A stretch of DNA of 24,408 nucleotides from Clostridia bacterium. Its GTDB lineage: Bacteria > Bacillota > Clostridia > Oscillospirales > Acutalibacteraceae. The stretch covers positions 1-24,408 of the forward strand of contig CAAGBN010000051.1 in assembly GCA_900768075.1 (NCBI GenBank), read 5' to 3'. The notes under the pieces are model-generated. The model worked only from the letters and a program-made list of their open reading frames with translations. It did not search any database and was not told the origin of the DNA. Both the position numbers and the translations under genes were made by a program. Shown piece after piece: positions 13,829 through 21,893 of the stretch (positions within the stretch are counted from its first letter, which is position 1; every line of letters begins with the position of its first letter).

Positions 13829-14896
13829 ATGAATAAGAAATTTATGAAGGGCTGTGAAGCTATCGCAGAGGTTGCCGTGCTTGGCGGTTGCCGTTTCTTC
13901 GCAGGCTATCCTATTACACCTCAGAATGAAATTCCTGAGTATCTTTCATGGAGACTGCCTCAGGTGGGCGGAGCTTTTGTGCAGGGCGAAAGCGAAGTAG
14001 CTTCCATCAATATGGTTTACGGTGCTGCTGCTACGGGTAAGAGAGCACTTACAAGCTCATCAGGCCCCGGTATCAGCCTTAAAGCTGAGGGTATCTCATA
14101 CCTTGCTTCAGCTCAGCTTCCTGCCGTAATTGTCAATATTTCAAGAGGTGGTCCAGGTCTCGGCTCAATTCAGCCGGCTCAGTCAGACTATCTTCAGGCA
14201 ACCAAGGCTCTCGGTCACGGTGGCTTCAGAGCTATGGTGTTTGCTCCTGCAACTCTTCAGGAGGCTGTAGACCTGACTTATAATGCCTGGGAGTATGCCG
14301 AAAAATACAGAAACCCTGTTATGATACTTATGGATGGCTGTCTCGGTGCTATTATGGAAGAGGTGACTCTGCCCGAAATGAAGACTCTTTCCTGTGATGC
14401 TACCAAGGAGTGGAGCCTCGATAAAGTCGACGGCAGAACAGAGCCGCATATGATCACACCGATTTTACCTGAGCCTATTCTTGAAAAGCTCAATGCAGGC
14501 AAGGGTATGCAGTATAAGCTTTGGGAAAAGCTTGAAACTAAGGTCGAAGAGTTTATGACAGATGATGCAGAGTATATTGTCATAGCTTACGGTATTGCGG
14601 CAAGAGTAGCCAAGGAATCAACTATCAGACTCAGAGAAGAGGGCTACAAGGTTGGTATGATAAGACCTATTACTCTTTACCCTTTCCCGAAAGAGAGTAT
14701 AAATAAGCTTGATTACACAACAGTTAAGGGTGTAATCGACGTTGAAATGACTATCCCTGCTCAGATGAGAGAGGATATCGAGCTTCAGGTCAGGGACAGA
14801 TGTCCCGTATACGAATACGGCAGAAGCGGCGGTATGCTTCTTGATGATGAGGGAACATATGAAGCTATCTCAAAAATTGTAAAGGGAGGAGAATAA
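13829..14896 (+). CDS. vorB: 2-oxoacid:ferredoxin oxidoreductase, alpha subunit (VorB/KorA-like)
   Basis: A 355-residue alpha subunit of the CoA-acylating oxidoreductase that turns a 2-oxoacid plus CoA and oxidised ferredoxin into acyl-CoA, CO2 and reduced ferredoxin. Typical stretches are MKGCEAIAEVAVLGGCRFFA, GYPITPQNEIPEYLSWRLPQ, QGESEVASINMVYGAAATGK and TSSSGPGISLKAEGISYLAS. The N-terminal pyrimidine-binding domain and the C-terminal transketolase-C part are complete (ends YGRSGGMLLDDEG). GAGAGGGGAGGAG precedes ATG 13829. The wording of Clostridia annotations would be 3-methyl-2-oxobutanoate dehydrogenase VorB; 2-oxoglutarate (KorA) is the alternative. The beta subunit starts 2 bp after its stop. 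Confidence 0.9.
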   Translation: MNKKFMKGCEAIAEVAVLGGCRFFAGYPITPQNEIPEYLSWRLPQVGGAFVQGESEVASINMVYGAAATGKRALTSSSGPGISLKAEGISYLASAQLPAVIVNISRGGPGLGSIQPAQSDYLQATKALGHGGFRAMVFAPATLQEAVDLTYNAWEYAEKYRNPVMILMDGCLGAIMEEVTLPEMKTLSCDATKEWSLDKVDGRTEPHMITPILPEPILEKLNAGKGMQYKLWEKLETKVEEFMTDDAEYIVIAYGIAARVAKESTIRLREEGYKVGMIRPITLYPFPKESINKLDYTTVKGVIDVEMTIPAQMREDIELQVRDRCPVYEYGRSGGMLLDDEGTYEAISKIVKGGE

Positions 14897-14898
14897 TC

Positions 14899-15642
14899 GT
14901 GGCAGAATACAAAAGACCTACATCGCTTAAGCCTATGGCAACACCGTATTGTCCCGGTTGTCTCCATGCTCTTGCAACAAGACTCGTGGCTGATGTTATA
15001 GATGAGCTTTCACAGGCCGATAATGCCATCAATGTTGTGTCAGTAGGATGCAGTGCCCTTAATCTTATCACCTGGAACGGTGATGTTATCGGCTCGGCTC
15101 ACGGCAGAGCTCCTGCTGTTGCTACGGGTATCAAGCGTTGCTTGCCTGACAGACTTGTTTTTACATATCAGGGCGACGGTGACCTTGCGGCTATCGGACT
15201 TGCTGAAATTATGTCAGCAGCCAACCGAGGTGAGAACTTCACTGTTATTTTTGCTAATAATCAGACCTACGGTATGACAGGCGGACAGATGGCGCCTACA
15301 ACGCTTTTAGGACAGAAATCAACTACAACACCTTTCGGCAGAGATGCACTCACAACAGGATACCCTATGAAAATGTGTGAGCTTATATCTGTTCTTGAGG
15401 CACCTAAATTTGTCGCAAGATATGCGCTCAATACTCCAAAGGGTATTATGGATGCAAAAAAAGGTATCAGAAAGGCTTTTGAAATGCAGCTTCGTGGCGA
15501 AGGCTTTACATTTATTGAGCTTCTTACAAACTGTCCTACTAATTGGGGAATGAGTCCTGTTGATACCCTTGAATATATGAATACAAACACCATTCCTTAT
15601 TTTAAACCGGGTATTTTCAAGGATAAGGAGGCGGATAAATAA
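14899..15642 (+). CDS. korB: 2-oxoacid:ferredoxin oxidoreductase, beta subunit (TPP-binding)
   Basis: A 247-residue TPP-dependent subunit. It carries the TPP/Mg2+ motif: Gly92-Asp93-Gly94 (YQGDGDLAAIGL) followed 26 residues later by Asn120-Asn121 (FANNQTYGMTGGQ). The CPGC motif near the N-terminus (TPYCPGCLHALATRL) is of the KorB/VorA type, with Leu where many relatives have Gly. The start is GTG 14899, with AAAGGGAGGAG ahead, and there is no better ATG. Its TAA overlaps the ATG of the gamma subunit by one base (TAATG), so the genes are translationally coupled. No defects seen. Confidence 0.93.
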   Translation: MAEYKRPTSLKPMATPYCPGCLHALATRLVADVIDELSQADNAINVVSVGCSALNLITWNGDVIGSAHGRAPAVATGIKRCLPDRLVFTYQGDGDLAAIGLAEIMSAANRGENFTVIFANNQTYGMTGGQMAPTTLLGQKSTTTPFGRDALTTGYPMKMCELISVLEAPKFVARYALNTPKGIMDAKKGIRKAFEMQLRGEGFTFIELLTNCPTNWGMSPVDTLEYMNTNTIPYFKPGIFKDKEADK

Positions 15643-16184
15643 TGAAGCAGTCATTTGTATTTTCAGGCTCAGGCGGTCAGGGCATTATGAGTGCAGGAAT
15701 TATGCTTGCTCGGGCAGCTATTGATGAAAGCAAGCACGCAACCTATCTTCCCGAATACGGCCCTGAACAGCGTGGCGGCAGTGCCAAGTGTACTGTTATT
15801 ATCAGTGAGGCAGATATTATTTCGCCTCTTACTAAAAAATGTGATAACCTTATTTGTATGAATGAGCAGGCGTATAAGAAATCCGCAGGTGACCTTAAAG
15901 TAGGCGGTCTTCTTGTGCTTAATTCAAGCCGTATCAAAAATCAGGAGCTCAGAGATGATGTTAAAATTCTCAGTGTGCCCGTTGATGATATTGCCCTTGA
16001 ACTCGGCAACGTAAGGGTAGCTAATATAGTGCTTATCGGTGCACTTATAGGTGCAACAGACATAGTAAGCAAGGATATCTTTATAAAGAGTCTTGAAGCT
16101 AAATTCAAGGACAAAAAGCCCGGTATTCTCGAGATTAATCTTCTTGCTTTGCAGAAAGGTGTAGAGCTTGGCAAAGACAGATAA
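15642..16184 (+). CDS. korC: 2-oxoacid:ferredoxin oxidoreductase, gamma subunit
   Basis: A 180-residue gamma subunit, which binds CoA at the interface of the complex. Landmarks are VFSGSGGQGIMSAGIMLARA near the start, YLPEYGPEQRGGSAKCTVII, and NLICMNEQAYKKSAGDLK. AAGGAGGCGG precedes ATG 15642. Last gene of the operon. I saw no clear hairpin between its stop and the next promoter at 16200, so some read-through into folT is possible. Confidence 0.92.
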   Translation: MKQSFVFSGSGGQGIMSAGIMLARAAIDESKHATYLPEYGPEQRGGSAKCTVIISEADIISPLTKKCDNLICMNEQAYKKSAGDLKVGGLLVLNSSRIKNQELRDDVKILSVPVDDIALELGNVRVANIVLIGALIGATDIVSKDIFIKSLEAKFKDKKPGILEINLLALQKGVELGKDR

Positions 16185-16199
16185 ATAATCAATATCATA

Positions 16200-16228
16200 T
16201 TGACAATATGCTATTGCAGTGTTATAGT
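16200..16228 (+). promoter_or_regulatory. Promoter of folT
   Basis: TTGACA (16200-16205), exactly 17 bp, then TATAGT (16223-16228). Transcription would start near 16235, only a few bases before the riboswitch at 16239. Confidence 0.8.
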
Positions 16229-16238
16229 TATATCAAAT

Positions 16239-16336
16239 ACAGAGTAGATTTATGTGCGCTACAGTGCCTTAAAGACGGGGAGTTGCTTTGAGGACGAAAA
16301 GCTCAGGCTTGCGGTACATAAATCGCATCCCGCTGT
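16239..16336 (+). ncRNA. THF (folate) riboswitch, FolT leader
   Basis: The 98-base element has the marks of the tetrahydrofolate aptamer: GAGTAGA at the 5' side, an ATCGCATCCCGCT-type 3' side, ACAG closing with CTGT, and TTATGT pairing with ACATAA as the second helix. The downstream gene is a folate-type ECF transporter subunit, which is its usual target. Expected action: at high folate it lowers folT expression. Found by motif; a covariance-model search was not possible here. Confidence 0.8.
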
Positions 16337-16348
16337 GACAGATAGAAT

Positions 16349-16387
16349 AAGCCTCTATTTTTCACCTTGTGGGACAAATGGAGGTTT
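16349..16387 (+). promoter_or_regulatory. Hairpin that covers the folT ribosome site
   Basis: AAGCCTCTATTT (16349-16360) pairs with AAATGGAGGTTT (16376-16387) over 12 positions with two G-U pairs. The GGAGG ribosome site of folT (16380-16384, 8 bp before ATG 16393) lies inside the right arm. The hairpin could block translation or, with the TTTTATTT after it, act as a terminator. It is the likely expression platform of the THF riboswitch. Confidence 0.65.
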
Positions 16388-16392
16388 TATTT

Positions 16393-16911
16393 ATGAAAGT
16401 AAAAAATAAAGATAAGCTCTTTATCCTCACTTGTCTTGCACTTCTTACTGCTATGCAGATAGTGCTTGCCAGATATCTTGCTATTCCCGTATCTGAAAGC
16501 ATTCGCTTTTCATTTTCTTTTATACCCGTTGTTATAGCCGCAAGACGCTTCGGCGTAGTTGGCGGTATGCTGGTATACGGACTCGGTGATTTTCTTGGTG
16601 CAATTATCTTCCCGACAGGTGGCGCATATTTCCCTGGTTTTACACTCACTGCAGTGATATCGGGTCTTATATACGGCCTTTATCTAGGCAAGAAAAGCTC
16701 ATCGCTGAGAATAATTCTCAGTGTGCTTACAAGTCAGATTCTCTGCACTTTAGTGATGAACAGCTATTGGGTATCTACCCTTTACGGCAGTGACTTCGGG
16801 GCAGTGCTTGTCAGCCGAGTGCCACAGAGTCTGGTTATGTCCGTGCTTCAGATAATCTTTATGGTTACCTGCCTTGAGAAGATATGTAAGGTAATAAAAT
16901 TCAGATATTGA
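16393..16911 (+). CDS. folT: Folate ECF transporter S component FolT
   Basis: A 172-residue integral membrane protein with about six helices (LFILTCLALLTAMQIVLARYL, IRFSFSFIPVVIAA, GGMLVYGLGDFLGAIIF, LTAVISGLIYGLYLG, IILSVLTSQILCTLVMNSYW). The RFSFSFIPVVIAARRFG stretch and GDFLGAIIFPTGGAYFPGFT are typical of folate S components of group II ECF transporters. These bind folate and share a T unit and ATPases encoded elsewhere. ATG 16393 has GGAGG upstream; the in-frame upstream start at 16369 is within the hairpin and unlikely. The THF riboswitch in its leader supports the folate assignment strongly. Confidence 0.88.
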   Translation: MKVKNKDKLFILTCLALLTAMQIVLARYLAIPVSESIRFSFSFIPVVIAARRFGVVGGMLVYGLGDFLGAIIFPTGGAYFPGFTLTAVISGLIYGLYLGKKSSSLRIILSVLTSQILCTLVMNSYWVSTLYGSDFGAVLVSRVPQSLVMSVLQIIFMVTCLEKICKVIKFRY

Positions 16912-16954
16912 TTTACTCTGAGAAGGCTGTTTTGACTACAATAATTTATGCTAT

Positions 16955-16985
16955 AAAAAAGTCGGGAATATTTCCTGACTTTTTT
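16955..16985 (+). terminator. Terminator after folT
   Basis: AAAAAAGTCGGGAA (16955-16968) pairs with TTCCTGACTTTTTT (16972-16985), 14 bp with one G-U, 3-base loop. The A- and T-rich base allows it to work in both directions. Confidence 0.9.
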
Positions 16986-17005
16986 CTTATTTCGGTGATT
17001 TTCCC

Positions 17006-17034
17006 TTGAAAAAAACATAAGGGTATGCTAATAT
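17006..17034 (+). promoter_or_regulatory. Promoter of the SH3b protein/GH2 operon
   Basis: TTGAAA (17006-17011), 17-bp spacer, TAATAT (17029-17034), with a TGC extension just before the -10. The ATG at 17102 would be about 60 bases downstream of the start of transcription. Confidence 0.65.
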
Positions 17035-17101
17035 ATTAATATCTATAGTTATAATCAAAATACTACGGAAAAAACGAAGAAAATATACAGGAGTGATAAT
17101 T

Positions 17102-18835
17102 ATGAAATGCGGTTTTTGTGGTAGCGAACTTGAAAACGGTGCTCAGTTTTGTCCTAATTGCGGAATGATTATTTCTTTAGGCGATGAAAACGAAAATTCA
17201 AACGAAAGCAGCGATGCTGTTGTTGAGTCTGTTTACAACGTTTTTAAGAGCAATATTGAAAAACAGCCTCAGCCTGAGGAAAAGGCTGTGGAGCTTCAGG
17301 CTGACCCCACAGAGGAAAAGGTAGAGTTCGTTATGAGTCTGCCCGAGTTTGATGAGTACTCTGCCGAGCCTATAAAGATGCCTGAGCATATACCTATGCC
17401 CGACCATTCAGTTGTACCCGAGGTAGAGACAGCTCAGATTGAAGAAGCTCAGGAAGAAGCAGAAGTTACAGAAGAAGCTGAAATAGCAGAAGAGCCTGTT
17501 CAGGAGGCTTCAGAGGAAATTGCTGAAGACACAATGGAGGATATTTATTCCTACTCATCTGCTGATATCAAAGAGCAGGAAGAAGCAGAGGAGGAAGTCC
17601 TTGATATTAAGGTGCCTGAGGTTGATGTTATTTACGAGGGCCCCGAAAAGGCTCCCGAGCTTATTGCCGTGCCTGTTGTTGCTCCTAAGAATGAAAAGCT
17701 CCGTGAACAGAAGCAGGCTAAAGAAAATCTTAAGAAGATTTCACCCGATAAAAAAGAAAAAGCTAAAGCAGCAAAGTCTGCTGATAAGAAAAAAGGCATT
17801 GACGGCATAAAAATCGAGGGTGTACTCGGTATAGCTATCGCTCTTATACTTGTTCTTTTCGCTTGCGTATACGCAGTGAAGAATGATAAGATTCCCGTAC
17901 TTGGTGAGCTTTTCGGTCAGGATACAACAACTACCGAAGCTCCGACTACAGACGATATCATTACAGAAGAGCCTACCTCACAGGAAGATACAACAGAAAA
18001 TACAACAGAAGAGCCCTCAAGCGAAGAGGATACAACAGAAGAACCTACTACAGAAGATCCCACTACTGAGCCTTCAACAGAGGAAACTACTGAAAGTACA
18101 ACCGAGGCTACTACAGAGTCAACAACAGTTGTTCCTACGACAAAGCCCACAACTACAAAACCCACTACAACAGCTCCTACAACTACAAAACCCACTACAA
18201 CCAAGCCTGTTACAACAACTAAACCTGTTACAACTACAAAACCCGTAACAAGACCTGTTACAAATCCCACAACAAAACCTGTTGCAACTACTAAGCCCGT
18301 AGCAACAACAAAGCCTGCTACAACAACAGAAAAATTCGGTATCAATGATGTAACAGTCAAAAAGCCTGCTTCATACCTTTCAAAGAGCTACACAGCTTAT
18401 GTGACAGCAGAGGGTGTTAACCTCAGAAGCAAGCCTACAGCTGAGTCAGAAAGAGTACTCTTCCTTTCAAAGGGTGCAGATGTTGTCGTACTTGCTAAGG
18501 AAAACGGCTTCGTATATATCAAGAGCAACCGCTACGGTGTTTACGGTTGGGTGAGTGCAAGTTATATCGCCGACGAAAGACCTCAGAGCGAAAGCGTTGT
18601 ACAGAAGGGTACAGTTACACCTGATAAGAAATATGACAAGGTTGAAATTAAATACACAACCAACGGCCTTAACGTAAGAAAGGGCCCCGCAACAACCTAT
18701 GATATAGTTGGTCTTGTGCCCATCAGCTATCCTGTTAAGGTTATCGGCTACAAGTCAGGCGTATCAGGTTGGGTATATGTTCAGGATACAACCTACGGCT
18801 ATACAGGTTGGGTAAGCACAGCTTATCTCAAATAA
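17102..18835 (+). CDS. Zinc-ribbon, single-TM, Thr-rich protein with two SH3b domains
   Basis: A 577-residue multi-domain envelope protein. It has a cytosolic zinc ribbon (Cys3, Cys6, Cys17, Cys20; CGFCG...CPNCG), a long acidic Glu/Ala-rich segment to about residue 190, a basic Lys-rich stretch (about 200-235), one membrane helix (about 239-260, VLGIAIALILVLFACVYAV) and an extracellular Thr/Pro-rich linker of some 130 residues. Two SH3b domains close it (about 432-495, VNLRSKPTAESERV; about 513-577, LNVRKGPATTYDIV). SH3b domains bind peptidoglycan, so it probably links wall state to a cytosolic partner (inference). ATG 17102 follows AGGAG; GTG 17093 is inside that site. The GH2 gene follows 20 bp downstream. 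Confidence 0.8.
   Translation: MKCGFCGSELENGAQFCPNCGMIISLGDENENSNESSDAVVESVYNVFKSNIEKQPQPEEKAVELQADPTEEKVEFVMSLPEFDEYSAEPIKMPEHIPMPDHSVVPEVETAQIEEAQEEAEVTEEAEIAEEPVQEASEEIAEDTMEDIYSYSSADIKEQEEAEEEVLDIKVPEVDVIYEGPEKAPELIAVPVVAPKNEKLREQKQAKENLKKISPDKKEKAKAAKSADKKKGIDGIKIEGVLGIAIALILVLFACVYAVKNDKIPVLGELFGQDTTTTEAPTTDDIITEEPTSQEDTTENTTEEPSSEEDTTEEPTTEDPTTEPSTEETTESTTEATTESTTVVPTTKPTTTKPTTTAPTTTKPTTTKPVTTTKPVTTTKPVTRPVTNPTTKPVATTKPVATTKPATTTEKFGINDVTVKKPASYLSKSYTAYVTAEGVNLRSKPTAESERVLFLSKGADVVVLAKENGFVYIKSNRYGVYGWVSASYIADERPQSESVVQKGTVTPDKKYDKVEIKYTTNGLNVRKGPATTYDIVGLVPISYPVKVIGYKSGVSGWVYVQDTTYGYTGWVSTAYLK
18130..18335 (+). repeat. Degenerate Thr/Pro codon repeat in the SH3b protein
   Basis: Imperfect tandem units of roughly 9-15 bp encode the TTKPTTTKP and VTTTKPVTT type sequence. 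A copy of ACTACAAAACCCACTACAAC occurs twice, near 18152 and 18183. Slippage and expansion are plausible here; it is not a CRISPR array, as there are no spacers. Confidence 0.75.
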
Positions 18836-18855
18836 AATATAGGAGGAAATAGAAG

Positions 18856-20619
18856 ATGATGACCTTAAAAACACGTTGGGCGGAAGAGGCTATGTGTGAT
18901 TTACCTCTTCCCGAATATCCCAGACCTCAGATGGTAAGAGAAGACTGGGTTAACCTCAATGGTATGTTTGATTTTGCAATCACAGGTGATATCGACTGGT
19001 GTGATGAATATACAGATGAAATCATAGTTCCCTTTGCAGTTGAAAGCTGTCTTTCGGGCATCTGCAAGAGAATCAGTGCAAAAGACCGTCTCTGGTACAG
19101 AAAGAAGATAACTCTCCCTGAGTCATTCAAGGGCAAGAGAACACTTCTTCATTTCGGTGCTGTGGATTGGGAGTGCAAGGTATACATCAACAAAAAGGAA
19201 GTAGGTTCACATATCGGCGGTTACTGTCCTTTCACAATTGATATTACAGACGCTCTCACTGATGGTGAAAATGAACTCGTTGTAAGAGTATATGACCCCA
19301 CTGATGAGGGCTGGCAGAACAGAGGTAAGCAGGCAAGTGAGTCACACGGCTTCTGGTACACCTCAACCTCAGGTATCTGGCAGACAGTATGGATGGAAGC
19401 TGTAAGCGAAAATTATATTGCTTCCTATAATGTTACTCCTGATATTGACAATGCAGTTGTTATGCTCAAAACTGCTGTTATCGGTGATGGTGAGCTTAAG
19501 ATTAAGATTTATGACGGTGAAACAGTGGTTGCTGAAAAGGCTATATCAGCTGAGGATAAAATTGCTGTTCCCGATATGAAGCTCTGGAGCCCCGAAAGTC
19601 CTTTCCTCTATGATTTTGTGCTTGAGCTTTCAAAGGGCGGAGAGGTCGTTGACAGTATCAAGGGTTACTTCGGTATGAGAAAGTACAGCATCGGTGAATA
19701 CGAGGGCTATAACAGACTCTTCCTCAACAATGAACCCTATTTCCAGAGAGGTCTTCTCGATCAGGGCTATTGGTCAGACGGCGGTATGACACCTCCCACA
19801 GATGAGGCTATGATTTACGACATCGAAAAGATGAAGGATTTAGGCTTCAATATGCTTCGTAAGCATATCAAGGTTGAGCCTGCAAGATGGTACTATCACT
19901 GCGATAAGCTCGGTATGCTTGTATGGCAGGATATGATCAGCGGTGGTAAGGCACTTAACCTTTTCCATGCAGGTGTGCTTCCCAATATTTACGGTGTACT
20001 TAATCCTCTTGTGAATCTTACAAAGAAGGATAATGCATATAAGATTTTCAACAGAGACAGAATTGAATGGAGACTTCAGTTTGAAGAAGAACTCTTTGAG
20101 ATGATTGATGCTCTTTACAATTATACTTCAATCTGCTGTTGGGTACCCTTCAACGAGGGTTGGGGTCAGTTCGATGCTAAGCGTATCGGTGACGCTATCA
20201 AAGAAAAGGATCCCTCACGTTTTGTTGACCATGCAAGCGGTTGGTACGATCAGAAGGGCTGTGATTTCAGAAGCATCCACAAGTATATTCTTCCCTTCAT
20301 TATGCCTAAGTATGACGGCAGACCTATTGTTCTCAGTGAGTTCGGCGGTTACAGCCAGAAAATCAAGGGTCACGTATGGAACTGGGAAAAGAGCTTCGGT
20401 TATCAGATGTATGCTAATAAGGTAGCTCTTACAAATGCTTATAAGGCTCTTCACGAGAAGCAGATTATTCCTAACATCAAAAAGGGTCTCAGTGCTACAG
20501 TTTACACTCAGGTTTCAGACGTTGAATTTGAAGTTAACGGTATTCTTTCATATGACCGTGAGCTTGTTAAGCTTGATGAGGATGTACTCAGAGAGATTAA
20601 CTCAAAAATGACATATTAA
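18856..20619 (+). CDS. Glycoside hydrolase family 2 protein (beta-galactosidase/glucuronidase-like)
   Basis: A 587-residue GH2 enzyme. The order is the N-terminal sugar-binding jelly-roll domain (residues 1 to about 190, LWYRKKITLPESFKGKRTLL, HFGAVDWECKVYINKKEVGS), the immunoglobulin-like domain (to about 275) and the TIM barrel. The acid/base Glu434 is seen in WVPFNEGWGQF and the nucleophile Glu495 in IVLSEFGGYS. There is no signal peptide, so it is cytosolic and acts on oligosaccharides taken up by the cell. Among GH2 enzymes it is shorter than LacZ (about 1000 residues) and lacks its C-terminal domains. Substrate is not readable here. AGGAGG lies at 18841-18846, 9 bp before ATG 18856; a second ATG follows at once. 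Confidence 0.88.
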   Translation: MMTLKTRWAEEAMCDLPLPEYPRPQMVREDWVNLNGMFDFAITGDIDWCDEYTDEIIVPFAVESCLSGICKRISAKDRLWYRKKITLPESFKGKRTLLHFGAVDWECKVYINKKEVGSHIGGYCPFTIDITDALTDGENELVVRVYDPTDEGWQNRGKQASESHGFWYTSTSGIWQTVWMEAVSENYIASYNVTPDIDNAVVMLKTAVIGDGELKIKIYDGETVVAEKAISAEDKIAVPDMKLWSPESPFLYDFVLELSKGGEVVDSIKGYFGMRKYSIGEYEGYNRLFLNNEPYFQRGLLDQGYWSDGGMTPPTDEAMIYDIEKMKDLGFNMLRKHIKVEPARWYYHCDKLGMLVWQDMISGGKALNLFHAGVLPNIYGVLNPLVNLTKKDNAYKIFNRDRIEWRLQFEEELFEMIDALYNYTSICCWVPFNEGWGQFDAKRIGDAIKEKDPSRFVDHASGWYDQKGCDFRSIHKYILPFIMPKYDGRPIVLSEFGGYSQKIKGHVWNWEKSFGYQMYANKVALTNAYKALHEKQIIPNIKKGLSATVYTQVSDVEFEVNGILSYDRELVKLDEDVLREINSKMTY

Positions 20620-20626
20620 TAGATCA

Positions 20627-20649
20627 GGAGCCTCGTAAATCGGGGCTCC
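20627..20649 (+). terminator. Terminator or alternating hairpins after GH2
   Basis: GGAGCCTCG (20627-20635) pairs with CGGGGCTCC (20641-20649), 9 bp with one G-U. An overlapping perfect stem TAAATCG (20636-20642) with CGATTTA (20651-20657) excludes the first. No strong T-run follows; see findings. Confidence 0.55.
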
Positions 20650-20691
20650 GCGATTTAATTAAAGAAAAAACAAAAATTAAAGGGTGTTTTG

Positions 20692-20795
20692 GTTACTTTT
20701 ACACGCTAGGAAAAGTAACGCCACGCGGCAAGCGATATATAATATTAACAGCCCTCGCCGGGCAGGCATTCTTTTTTCTGTCGCGAAAAAAGAAT
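20692..20795. repeat. Palindrome-rich intergenic element
   Basis: Three inverted repeats lie within 104 bp: GTTACTTTT/AAAAGTAAC (20692-20700, 20711-20719), GCCC/GGGC (20751-20754, 20760-20763), and ATTCTTTTTT/AAAAAAGAAT (20768-20777, 20786-20795). The short motif CGCGATT(T)AATT occurs on both sides, at about 20650 and 20802. It encodes nothing. It looks like a dispersed, non-coding repeat of the MITE/REP kind; only one copy is in this window. Confidence 0.55.
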
Positions 20796-20826
20796 CAAAA
20801 ACGCGATTAAATTATGAGGTGAATTT

Positions 20827-21831
20827 ATGGCAGATAAAGGCTATACCAAAATGAAACTGCTCTATATAAAAAACTTCCTTGAAAAATACAGCGATGAAGA
20901 TCATCCCGTAAGTGTCGATGAAATAATAGATATGCTCGAAAATAAAGGTATCACCTGTGAAAGAAAGTCTATCTACAGCGATGTGAAAACCCTTAAGGAG
21001 TGGGGCGTGGATATTATATCCGTAAGACAGCCTAAGGCAGGCTATGCCGTCTGTACAAGAGATTTTGAGCTTCCCGAACTCAGACTTCTTATAGATGCAG
21101 TTCAGGCTGCTAATTTTATCACACCTAAGAAAACAAAAGAGCTTATTAAAAAAATCGGTACCCTATGTAGTACCTCTCAGGCAGATATGCTTGAAAGACA
21201 GGTGTACATAGAAAAAAGACATAAGTGCTTCAATGAAGAAATTTACTATAATATCGACATTATCAGCCGAGCTATTCAGTCGGGTAAAAGAATAAACTTT
21301 ATATACAGCAAACGTCAGCTTGATATAGAGGGCGGCAGTGTTGTCACAGAAGAAAAAGAGTTCTGTGTCAGTCCATATGCTATGATATGGAGTAATGACC
21401 ATTATTATCTTATCGGTAATAATCAGAAGTATGATAACCTGATGCACACACGTATCGACCGAATGAAAAAGGTTGAGATTGCAGAAGAGAGAGTCAGAAA
21501 ATTCAGTGAGGTTTCTCCTTATAAAAATTATTTTGACTCTGCCGATTATTCAGGCAAGATATTCAATATGTTCAGTGGTGACACCCAGACTCTTGAAGCT
21601 TCCTGCGACAGTTCTATTTTAGAAGAAATACTTGACCGTTTCGGCAGTGAAACCTCAATCAAAGTCGGAAGCAACGAAAACAGATTCCTGCTTACTACCA
21701 AATGTGTAGTCAGTGACGGTCTGGTTTCCTGGATAATGCAGTTCGGTGATAAAATTGAAGTTATCGGACCGAAAAGCTTACGTGAACAGGTGAAAAAGAG
21801 AGCTAAGGAAATAGCAGTGCTTTATAAATAA
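20827..21831 (+). CDS. WYL-domain transcriptional regulator
   Basis: A 334-residue regulator. The N-terminal winged HTH (residues about 5-70, KLLYIKNFLEKYSDEDHPV, then TCERKSIYSDVKTLKEWGV) is of the HTH_11/DeoR-like type found in WYL proteins. The WYL domain (about 140-215, IQSGKRINFIYSKRQL, then EFCVSPYAMIWSNDHYYLIG) and a C-terminal WCX part follow. WYL domains bind nucleotides or nucleic acids; known members control DNA-damage, phage-defence and other stress genes. TATGAGGTGAATTT precedes ATG 20827. It is alone in its transcript. The target is not shown by the neighbours. Confidence 0.92.
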   Translation: MADKGYTKMKLLYIKNFLEKYSDEDHPVSVDEIIDMLENKGITCERKSIYSDVKTLKEWGVDIISVRQPKAGYAVCTRDFELPELRLLIDAVQAANFITPKKTKELIKKIGTLCSTSQADMLERQVYIEKRHKCFNEEIYYNIDIISRAIQSGKRINFIYSKRQLDIEGGSVVTEEKEFCVSPYAMIWSNDHYYLIGNNQKYDNLMHTRIDRMKKVEIAEERVRKFSEVSPYKNYFDSADYSGKIFNMFSGDTQTLEASCDSSILEEILDRFGSETSIKVGSNENRFLLTTKCVVSDGLVSWIMQFGDKIEVIGPKSLREQVKKRAKEIAVLYK

Positions 21832-21853
21832 CAGAGCAAAAAAATAAAGCATA

Positions 21854-21893
21854 AAAGATACTTTGTGACTGATTGAAACAAAGTATCTTTTTT
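21854..21893 (+). terminator. Terminator after the WYL regulator
   Basis: AAAGATACTTTGT (21854-21866) pairs perfectly with ACAAAGTATCTTT (21878-21890), 13 bp, loop of 11, then T residues. Between here and 22076 there is only AT-rich sequence, with a weak TTGGTC/TTATAT promoter candidate around 21912-21941 and an 8-bp A/T inverted repeat at 22004-22024. Confidence 0.9.

Noticed and set aside
18130..18335. Possible CRISPR-like repeats
   Set aside because: The units are degenerate, in frame, and have no unique spacers; they encode a Thr/Pro linker.
17917..18360. A 147-codon reverse-strand frame rich in Val, Gly and Ala
   Set aside because: It is the mirror of the Thr/Pro codon repeat of the SH3b protein and has low-complexity content and no ribosome site.
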